Positions 5,877 through 11,215 of a stretch of 11,215 bases of DNA are shown here, one piece after another. The notes under the pieces are model-generated. The model saw only the letters and a list, made by a program, of their open reading frames with translations. It did no database searches and was not told where the DNA came from. The DNA is from Oscillospiraceae bacterium (GTDB taxonomy: Bacteria > Bacillota_A > Clostridia > Oscillospirales > Oscillospiraceae). The stretch spans positions 1 through 11,215 of the forward strand of contig JAGAFT010000229.1 in assembly GCA_017627975.1 (NCBI GenBank). Reading direction: 5' to 3'. Numbering within the stretch: position 1 is the stretch's first letter; every line of letters begins with the position of its first letter. The translations under genes and the position numbers were made by a program.

Positions 5877-8417
5877 ATGAAAAAGAGTCTCGTTATCATC
5901 GGCAACGTGATCATAATCGCCGCCATCCTGATCTTCGTTGTCCTCTACTCCAGCTTTGAAAATGCCGATTCATACCGGAGGCAGGTAGAGCACTTTGAAA
6001 ACACCATGGTGACCATGGAGAGCGTGACGGAGAATTATCTGGAGGGCGAACAGCAGATCTGCGACGTCTGGGCGCACTTCATCAACAGCCAGAACATGAC
6101 CATGGAGGAGGCGGCCGCGTTTATTCGGGCCTCCCATGTGCTCCCCAACGCCTCGGCACATCTGATTTCCCTCGACACCCTCACGGGCCTCTCCACACGC
6201 CCGAAACTGGGTTCGACGGACGACTATGCCGTTTCCTACCAGCAGATCTCTCTCCTGCAGAATGTGGGCTGGATCGATGAAATCGGGACGTCCATCAACA
6301 TCACCCGCGCCTACACCAATCCGATGAACGGCGAGCAATCCCTGGCTTTCTGCAACAGTGTAAGGCTGTATAAGCCGGAACGCGATACGTTCGAGACGGC
6401 GGTACTGCTGCGCGTCATTCCGATCTCGGTGCTGGAGCAGAAATGGGTTTTTCCGCAGGCCGAGCTGGTGAACGCCGAGCTGTCCATGATCGATGCCAAC
6501 GGTAATTATATTCTGAAAGGATACAGCTTTAAGAACGCCAGTTTTTTTGAGTTCTACAAATCCTATAATCCGACGGATCCCGAATCGTCGGGCAAGCTGT
6601 TCGACAGGATTACGTCCTCGACCGGCTCCGCAGAAATGATCAACTCGCACGGGCAGGAATGCGTCCTTGCCTTTACCCCGATCTCGGCCACCGCCGGGTG
6701 GACCCTGCTGGGCCTCGTGCCGGCGAAGGATCTCCATGCGGACGCGGAAAACTGGATGCTGGTGGGCGTCGTCTCGGTCGGTCTTCTGATCCTTTTCCTG
6801 CTTGACCTGTACTATATGCTTTACCTGAACCGGCGATATCAGGCCGCCGCACGGGAGGCGGAATCCGCAAGCAAGGCAAAGACCGATTTTCTCTCCACCA
6901 TGTCGCACGACATCCGCACGCCCATGAACGCCATCGTGGGCCTTACGACCATTGTCGAGAAGAATCTCGGCGATGTGGAGTCAACGCGGGAGAGCCTTCG
7001 GAAAATCAGCCTTGCCAGCAATCATCTGCTGACCCTGATCAATGACATCCTGGATATCTCGAAGGTGGAAAGCGGAAAACTGAAGCTGAGTCCGCTGACC
7101 TTCTCCATTGTGGAAACGGTTGAGAACCTCGTCAACATCTCACTGCCGATGATCAAGGAAAAGAATATTGATTTCAGCTTCCACATCAATCAGATGGAAA
7201 AGGAGTATCTGTATACCGACCAGCTCCGTCTGAATCAGATTTATATCAACATCCTCTCCAACGCCCTCAAGTATACGGAACCCGGCGGGCGTGTCACGGT
7301 CGATCTGCGCGAGGAAAAGAGCGCGAACCCCGGCTGTGTGCGGGTGAGCTATACGGTAGCGGATACGGGCATCGGCATGAGCCCGGAATTCATGGCGACC
7401 ATGTATCAGCCCTTCTCGCGTCAGATCGACAGCCGTGTCAACAGCATTCAGGGGACCGGCCTTGGCCTCGCGATTACCAAGCAGATGGTCGATCTGCTCG
7501 GCGGCACGATCGACTGCCAGAGCGAGCAGGGCAAGGGAACGACCTTCACCGTCGTCCTCGATATCCCCGTCGCCGACAGACAGCGGGACGACATGACGCT
7601 TGATCCCATCGACGTGCTGATCGTTGACGACGACGAGATCCTTCTTCAGACGGCAGCCGAAACCCTGGAGTCACTCGGCGCCTCGGTGGAGAAGACGCAA
7701 AGCGGCCTGGAGGCGCTCGGCATGGTCAGGCAAAGGCATCTTTCCGGGCGGGATTACGGCGTCGTCATTGTGGACTGGAAAATGCCGGAAACAGACGGTG
7801 TTGAGACAATCCGCCGGATCCGCGCGGAGGTGGACGAGAATATTCCGATCCTGCTGATCTCCGCCTATGACTGGTCGGACATTGAGGACCGGGCGAAAGA
7901 GGCGGGCGCGAACGGGTTTGTCAGCAAACCGCTTTTCCGCTCCACGCTCTATGACAAGATCAACGATCTGATCGGGAAAGAGTCCAAATCTCAGGAGCCG
8001 GAGGACAATTATTCCGACCTGCAGGGCCTGCACATTCTGGTGGCCGAGGACAACGACATCAACTGGGAAATCATATCCGCCCTGCTTTCCATGTTCGGGA
8101 TCACCACCGACCGGGCAGAAAACGGACGAATCTGCGTGGATATGATGCGCACGGCGGCGGAGGGCAGCTATGAGCTGATCTTCATGGATATCCAGATGCC
8201 GGAAATGAACGGACTTGACGCAACCCGGGCAATCCGGAGCCTGGAGAATCCCTGGGCGGCCTCCATCCCGATTGTTGCGATGACGGCAGACGCGTTCTCC
8301 GAAAACGTCACGGAATGCCTGGAAGCCGGAATGAACGGGCATATTGCAAAACCCGTGGATATCAAGCTGGTGATCAAGGAGATCCGAAGAATCAAGGAGG
8401 GAAAGGGACAGTTATGA
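5877..8417 (+). CDS. Hybrid sensor histidine kinase (Cache-like sensor, HisKA-HATPase-REC-REC)
   Basis: 846 residues. Helix 1 (about 5-25) and helix 2 (294-314) flank a 265-residue extracytoplasmic sensor. Its membrane-proximal half has the LSMIDANGNYILKG strand-turn typical of double-Cache domains. The cytoplasmic part follows directly without a HAMP: HisKA with the phosphorylated histidine H344 in STMSHDIRTPMN, then the HATPase with N462 (N-box), D496 in DTGIGM and GTGLGLAI (G526-G530). Receiver 1 (578-700) has D584-D586, acceptor D633 in VDWKMP, S662 and K684. Receiver 2 (718-840) has E724-D725, acceptor D771 in MDIQMP, T803 and K825. All catalytic residues are present. There is no Hpt and no output domain, so phosphate must pass to another protein; the receiver in the upstream c-di-GMP protein is the only candidate in the window. 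The last codons overlap the next gene (ATGA), so the lipoprotein is its probable ligand-binding partner. Confidence 0.95.
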   Translation: MKKSLVIIGNVIIIAAILIFVVLYSSFENADSYRRQVEHFENTMVTMESVTENYLEGEQQICDVWAHFINSQNMTMEEAAAFIRASHVLPNASAHLISLDTLTGLSTRPKLGSTDDYAVSYQQISLLQNVGWIDEIGTSINITRAYTNPMNGEQSLAFCNSVRLYKPERDTFETAVLLRVIPISVLEQKWVFPQAELVNAELSMIDANGNYILKGYSFKNASFFEFYKSYNPTDPESSGKLFDRITSSTGSAEMINSHGQECVLAFTPISATAGWTLLGLVPAKDLHADAENWMLVGVVSVGLLILFLLDLYYMLYLNRRYQAAAREAESASKAKTDFLSTMSHDIRTPMNAIVGLTTIVEKNLGDVESTRESLRKISLASNHLLTLINDILDISKVESGKLKLSPLTFSIVETVENLVNISLPMIKEKNIDFSFHINQMEKEYLYTDQLRLNQIYINILSNALKYTEPGGRVTVDLREEKSANPGCVRVSYTVADTGIGMSPEFMATMYQPFSRQIDSRVNSIQGTGLGLAITKQMVDLLGGTIDCQSEQGKGTTFTVVLDIPVADRQRDDMTLDPIDVLIVDDDEILLQTAAETLESLGASVEKTQSGLEALGMVRQRHLSGRDYGVVIVDWKMPETDGVETIRRIRAEVDENIPILLISAYDWSDIEDRAKEAGANGFVSKPLFRSTLYDKINDLIGKESKSQEPEDNYSDLQGLHILVAEDNDINWEIISALLSMFGITTDRAENGRICVDMMRTAAEGSYELIFMDIQMPEMNGLDATRAIRSLENPWAASIPIVAMTADAFSENVTECLEAGMNGHIAKPVDIKLVIKEIRRIKEGKGQL

Positions 8418-9709
8418 AAAAGGCGATGTGCATGTTTCTGGCAGTGCTGATGATCCTTGGCCTGGCCGGCTGCGGCCAGGAGAAGCAGGATGCGGAGACG
8501 GCGGAGGGGTTCCGGCCGGCTCTGGATCCCTCTGTCAGCTGCCATATCAGCGTTGCCGGCAGCTACAACAACTTTGAGGCCCTGGAAGCTGAATTTGACC
8601 GATTCAACGAGTATTATCCCAATGTGGAGCTGGTATTTACGAAGGTTGACGACTATAACAACATGGTCGGAATGGTCCTGAATGGAAACGACGCCCCGGA
8701 CATCTATGTCAATTACTCCTGGATGTACGGGAGGGCGCAGTATCAGGCCTCCATCGATCATGCCGAAAACCTGGCCGATCCCGCGCTGGGGCTTGATCTG
8801 GACTGCATCCGCAGCAATATTCTTCTGAATACGGACGACGGCACGCTTCCGATGGTCCCGGTTTTCTCAAACACCTACGGCATGCTTGTGAACAACAGTC
8901 TTTTTGAAAAAGAAGGCCTGCGCGTTCCCGCAAACTATCGGGAACTGGTGGAGGTGTGCGCCGCGTTTCGGGAAAAGGGCTATGAAAACCCGATGATGGG
9001 CTTTTGCCAAAATGAGCTCACCTCGCTTTTTACCCTGACGCTTTATCCGTTCTTCTGCGGAACCGTGGCGCAGGATGAAGAAGCCGTCAAAGAGCTCAAC
9101 GCGCTTGATCCATCGGCCGGCGCGTATATGCGGCCAGCTCTTGAGAAGCTCGTGCAGTTCCTGAACGACGGCTGCGTCGACCTCGAGCAATGCGCGGAGA
9201 TTGAAAACAACTATGAGGCCGTCATCCTTCGCTTCTTTGAAGGGGACGTGCCCATGATGATCTGTTCCGGAGACGCCGTCTCCGGAACAAAGAAGCGGGA
9301 AAGCCGTTCCGAGGCGTTTATCGCCAGCCCCTTTTCATACAGCTTTGCCCCGGTTCCCATGGCGGATGACGGTGCTTATTTCCTTGACATGCCGAATCTG
9401 CAGTTCTCTGTCAACAAAGACAGTGCAAACTTGGACATGGCCAACGAATTCATGCGTTTTCTCATCACGACGCGGGAGCTGAACGAGATGGCGCAGAACA
9501 AGGGCCTGATCTCGCCGACGAAAGACCTGTCTTTTGACAGCATGTACGCCGCGTTTGGGGCCGTCCCGGAATCCCGGGTCCTGTCGCCGGAAGTGTTCGG
9601 CCTGACGGATGACGCGGTCATCCAGCTGCGGCGGGCAGGTTACCTTGTCGGAATAGGCGCAATCACCATCGATGAAGCCGTCGCTGGCTACGGCACGTTT
9701 ACACCGTGA
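8414..9709 (+). CDS. Extracellular solute-binding lipoprotein, probable kinase partner
   Basis: 431 residues. The ATG at 8414 overlaps the kinase stop by four bases (ATGA) and is served by AAGGAGG at 8394-8400, inside the kinase gene. An upstream in-frame ATG at 8315 is rejected because the signal peptide begins at 8414. MKKAMCMFLAVLMILG is followed by lipobox LAGC with C20 as the lipidated cysteine, so the protein is anchored to the outer face of the membrane. The rest fits the family 1 extracellular solute-binding fold: an ordered FEALEAEFDRFNEYYPNVEL start, YNNMVGMVLNGNDAPDIYV, and a C-terminal segment (NKDSANLDMANEFMRFL) typical of sugar and oligopeptide binders of ABC importers. No permease or ATPase gene lies beside it. 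Overlap with a sensor kinase suggests it presents a ligand to the kinase rather than feeding a transporter. The ligand cannot be read from sequence. A perfect 12-bp inverted repeat lies within the gene (9263-9289). Confidence 0.93.
   Translation: MKKAMCMFLAVLMILGLAGCGQEKQDAETAEGFRPALDPSVSCHISVAGSYNNFEALEAEFDRFNEYYPNVELVFTKVDDYNNMVGMVLNGNDAPDIYVNYSWMYGRAQYQASIDHAENLADPALGLDLDCIRSNILLNTDDGTLPMVPVFSNTYGMLVNNSLFEKEGLRVPANYRELVEVCAAFREKGYENPMMGFCQNELTSLFTLTLYPFFCGTVAQDEEAVKELNALDPSAGAYMRPALEKLVQFLNDGCVDLEQCAEIENNYEAVILRFFEGDVPMMICSGDAVSGTKKRESRSEAFIASPFSYSFAPVPMADDGAYFLDMPNLQFSVNKDSANLDMANEFMRFLITTRELNEMAQNKGLISPTKDLSFDSMYAAFGAVPESRVLSPEVFGLTDDAVIQLRRAGYLVGIGAITIDEAVAGYGTFTP
9263..9289 (+). repeat. 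Perfect 12-bp inverted repeat inside the lipoprotein gene
   Basis: TGTTCCGGAGAC (9263-9274), spacer GCC, GTCTCCGGAACA (9278-9289). It encodes part of ICSGDAVSGTKK in the binding protein. There is no following T-run, so it is not an intrinsic terminator. It can form a strong mRNA hairpin or serve as a palindromic protein-binding site. Confidence 0.8.
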
Positions 9710-9766
9710 GCGCGCCGCAGCAATCCTTCAAAGCCCAGGCAGCCACGCCGAGATAAAACAGGAAAC

Positions 9767-9798
9767 AAAAACTCCCCGCCTATCGGCGGGGAGTTTTT
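9767..9798. terminator. Bidirectional intrinsic terminator between convergent genes
   Basis: AAAAACTCCCCGCC (9767-9780), loop TATC, GGCGGGGAGTTTTT (9785-9798): 14 perfect pairs, with a T-run after the GC stem in both directions. It lies 57 bases after the lipoprotein stop and 18 bases after the stop of the opposing diguanylate cyclase gene, so it should end both transcripts. Confidence 0.95.
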
Positions 9799-9816
9799 CA
9801 TCAGGGAGAAAAGGGA

Positions 9817-10971
9817 TCAGCGGCCGACCCCGAGGCGGGACTTGCGCTCGTAGAGCATCGCATCCGCCCGCCGGAGACATTCGCTCATCGGGACGGCCGG
9901 ATCCTTGCAGATCGCGTAGCCGACGGTCATGGCAAGCTGATAGGGCAGGTCCTTTGAGAGCTCGGCGAGGAGCTCCGTAAGATCCCGGATCAGCGCTTCC
10001 GGATCGGCCTTCCCGTCGGCGTCGGGCTGCCAGGTCATCAGGAATTCGTCTCCGCCATAGCGGGCCACGAAGCCGTTGTAGCGCCCGATGGTGCGCTTCA
10101 GGGCAAGACTGCAGCGGATCAGGGCATTGTCGCCCTCCACATGGCCGTAGGTATCGTTGATCTTCTTGAAGCCGTTGAGATCCCCGATATAGACGTAGAG
10201 GGGATTCTCATCAGAGACACGCGTCAGGCGTTCCGACAGATACTCATCCGCCTTGCGCCGGTTGTTCATTCCGGTCAGGGCGTCGGAGTTGATGCTTGAC
10301 TCCTGCATGAGGATGAAGATCACCACAATCACGGCGAAGACCGCGGCCGGCAGGATGGAGGCCTTGCTCATGAAGCCGTCCAGCACGATAAACAGGAGGA
10401 TCAGCAGCACCGAGGCGGAGAGCGCGGCATTGGACCGGCGCAGGAAGGTGGTGCGCGCCCGCATGGCGGTCACGGCACCCACGGCAGCCACGGCGAGAAG
10501 ATAGAGACTTGCAAGCACAAGGCACGGAAGATAAAGCCTCTCATGGACAAAATAGCCCGCCTGGTTCAGCGTAAACACAAGGCCGGTCCAGGGATTCAGG
10601 ATGATCAGCACGGTGGAGATGGCGGCCGGCAGCAGTCTGAGTATCCGTCCGGCCGGCGTCTGGAAGAACTTGACCGACTTTCGCTCCACCACGAAGAGGA
10701 AAAAGGAAGTAGCGCAGTTGATGATCGACCAGAGGCTCAGCGAACATACAACCATCAGGACCGCCCGCGGGAGCTCCAGCAGGTCGTATTCGTGCATGGT
10801 CCAGGCCGTGTTGCTCACGAGATAGACCATGTGCGTGACAATCAGCACACAGAACCAGGTATGCTCATCCTTTCTCGTGATATCCCGGCCGGTCTTTGAA
10901 AGGATGTAGATGTCCAGCAACAGAAACGTGGCCTGAAACATCCCGAACGCAAACAGAACGTCGTTGTCCAT
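9817..10971 (-). CDS. Membrane-bound diguanylate cyclase (GGDEF)
   Basis: 384 residues from the ATG at 10971-10969. I chose this start because GGGAGGT lies about eight bases upstream; the in-frame ATG at 10995 lies before that site and has none of its own. Residues 1-225 hold about seven hydrophobic helices (roughly 5-24, 38-56, 68-94, 110-128, 145-168, 183-199, 204-222) with short loops, a membrane sensor of unknown ligand. The GGDEF domain (226-380) has DALTGMNNRR, the metal/substrate aspartate D264 in GDLNGFKKIND, the signature GGDEF at 306-310 and the conserved RRADAMLYERK near the end. All points to an active enzyme making c-di-GMP from two GTP at the membrane. The inhibitory RxxD site reads RYNG (297-300), so product feedback is probably lost. 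It stands alone, convergent with the kinase/lipoprotein unit, and has its own promoter. Confidence 0.95.
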   Translation of the reverse strand: MDNDVLFAFGMFQATFLLLDIYILSKTGRDITRKDEHTWFCVLIVTHMVYLVSNTAWTMHEYDLLELPRAVLMVVCSLSLWSIINCATSFFLFVVERKSVKFFQTPAGRILRLLPAAISTVLIILNPWTGLVFTLNQAGYFVHERLYLPCLVLASLYLLAVAAVGAVTAMRARTTFLRRSNAALSASVLLILLFIVLDGFMSKASILPAAVFAVIVVIFILMQESSINSDALTGMNNRRKADEYLSERLTRVSDENPLYVYIGDLNGFKKINDTYGHVEGDNALIRCSLALKRTIGRYNGFVARYGGDEFLMTWQPDADGKADPEALIRDLTELLAELSKDLPYQLAMTVGYAICKDPAVPMSECLRRADAMLYERKSRLGVGR

Positions 10972-11024
10972 CTTGTTTTTACCTCCCTTCACCATACAAA
11001 GCGGGAGAAATGGTATATACAGTC

Positions 11025-11053
11025 AGTATAACAAATCTTTGAAGCGATTTCAA
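11025..11053 (-). promoter_or_regulatory. Promoter of the diguanylate cyclase gene
   Basis: On the minus strand: TTGAAA (11053-11048), a 17-base spacer, and TATACT (11030-11025) preceded by TGT, an extended -10. The start would be near 11018, with a leader of about 45 bases. The -35 lies only about 24 bases from the predicted 3' end of the group II intron, so the promoter itself is intact and outside the intron. Confidence 0.75.
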
Positions 11054-11080
11054 TACCGCCGTTGGAAAGAGCAGAAAATC

Positions 11081-11119
11081 GGGTAGGAGGTCACCCGTTA
11101 ATTGAGTGACCGTCCTCCC
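11081..11119 (-). ncRNA. Group II intron domain VI
   Basis: The outer helix pairs 11081-11083 and 11085-11088 with 11113-11119 (seven pairs), leaving a single unpaired A on the minus strand at 11084. The inner helix pairs 11089-11094 with 11106-11111 (GGTCAC/GTGACC). The bulged A is in the position expected for the branch-point adenosine. Confidence 0.78.
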
Positions 11120-11121
11120 AC

Positions 11122-11153
11122 ACCACGTAGCGTACCGCTCGGTACTACGCGGT
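11122..11153 (-). ncRNA. Group II intron domain V (catalytic hairpin)
   Basis: On the minus strand ACCGCGTAG pairs with CTACGTGGT (nine pairs, one G-U), then TACC pairs with GGTA around a four-base loop GAGC. A two-base bulge CG sits between GGTA and CTAC. Two helices, a two-base bulge and a tetraloop in about 34 bases is the domain V pattern. Confidence 0.8.
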
Positions 11154-11215
11154 TCAACCGTATAAGTGCAGAGACTCGTATCGGTCAAGGATACTGTAAT
11201 ATCCGGCCTGTGCGA
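11154..11215 (-). CDS. Group II intron reverse transcriptase/maturase, C-terminal end only
   Basis: The minus-strand frame from the window edge reads AQAGYYSILDRYESLHLYG and stops at TGA (11156-11154), directly beside the first strand of domain V. Only these 19 codons are visible, so the function is assigned from position: the intron-encoded protein of group II introns normally ends in domain IV just before domain V. Tyrosine- and leucine-rich endings of this kind are usual in maturases, but I cannot confirm homology from 19 residues. Confidence 0.6.
   Translation of the reverse strand, partial: AQAGYYSILDRYESLHLYG

Larger units (their letters stand above)
11077..11215 (-). mobile_element. 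Group II intron, 3' end (continues beyond window)
   Basis: Minus-strand sequence carries, in order, the end of the intron-encoded protein, a domain V hairpin and a domain VI hairpin with a bulged A, as group II introns do at their 3' ends. The 3' splice site should fall 7-8 bases after the branch A (11084), near 11076-11078. The rest of the intron, including domains I-IV, lies to the right of the window. The subclass is not assigned; an open reading frame ending right at domain V is compatible with bacterial introns such as class C. Confidence 0.8.

Noticed and set aside
5970..6908. 312-codon minus-strand frame opposite the kinase sensor domain
   Set aside because: No motif or ribosome binding site; the plus strand encodes the Cache-like sensor and transmembrane helix continuous with the kinase.
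10979..11188. A 69-codon minus-strand frame at the right edge
   Set aside because: It runs through domain V, domain VI and the cyclase promoter; the RNA structures and promoter explain the sequence better, and the maturase end lies in a different frame.

Overview
The window looks like a chromosomal segment of a fairly GC-rich (about 60% by eye) anaerobic Firmicute, most likely a gut Clostridia/Lachnospiraceae-type bacterium. The evidence is strong AGGAGG-type ribosome binding sites, extended -10 sigma-A promoters, a LAGC lipoprotein signal, a Gram-positive style orphan solute-binding lipoprotein, and c-di-GMP proteins with the domain mix typical of that group. The taxonomic call is an inference from style, not from a marker gene.

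Layout. (1) Positions 1-1297, minus strand: a secreted von Willebrand factor A (VWA) protein whose 3' end lies outside the window. (2) Positions 1298-1470: a divergent promoter region with two facing extended -10 promoters and a GC-rich hairpin in the plus-strand leader. (3) Positions 1471-5815, plus strand: a very large signalling gene made of an APC-type amino-acid permease followed by GGDEF, receiver (REC), degenerate GGDEF, EAL and a PAS-like tail. One extra G at 2598-2600 breaks it into two reading frames. Removing that base restores an uninterrupted 1447-codon frame. (4) Positions 5877-8417, plus: a hybrid sensor histidine kinase (extracytoplasmic Cache-like sensor, HisKA, HATPase, REC, REC). 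(5) Positions 8414-9709, plus: a solute-binding lipoprotein overlapping the kinase stop by ATGA, with no ABC permease or ATPase nearby. (6) Positions 9767-9798: a perfect bidirectional terminator. (7) Positions 9817-10971, minus: a membrane diguanylate cyclase with its own extended -10 promoter. (8) About 11077-11215, minus: the 3' end of a group II intron, comprising the last 19 codons of its reverse transcriptase/maturase, domain V and domain VI with a bulged branch-point A.

How the genes may work together. The plus-strand genes read as one unit for nutrient sensing linked to c-di-GMP: a transporter-like receptor fused to c-di-GMP synthesis and degradation modules, a membrane kinase, and a lipoprotein that probably presents a ligand to the kinase. 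The kinase has two receivers but no output domain, and the fusion protein carries an intact receiver between its two GGDEF domains, so a phosphorelay from kinase to fusion protein is an attractive hypothesis. The separate diguanylate cyclase converges on this unit from the other side of the terminator. Whether the fusion gene is functional depends on whether the one-base frameshift is real or a sequence error.
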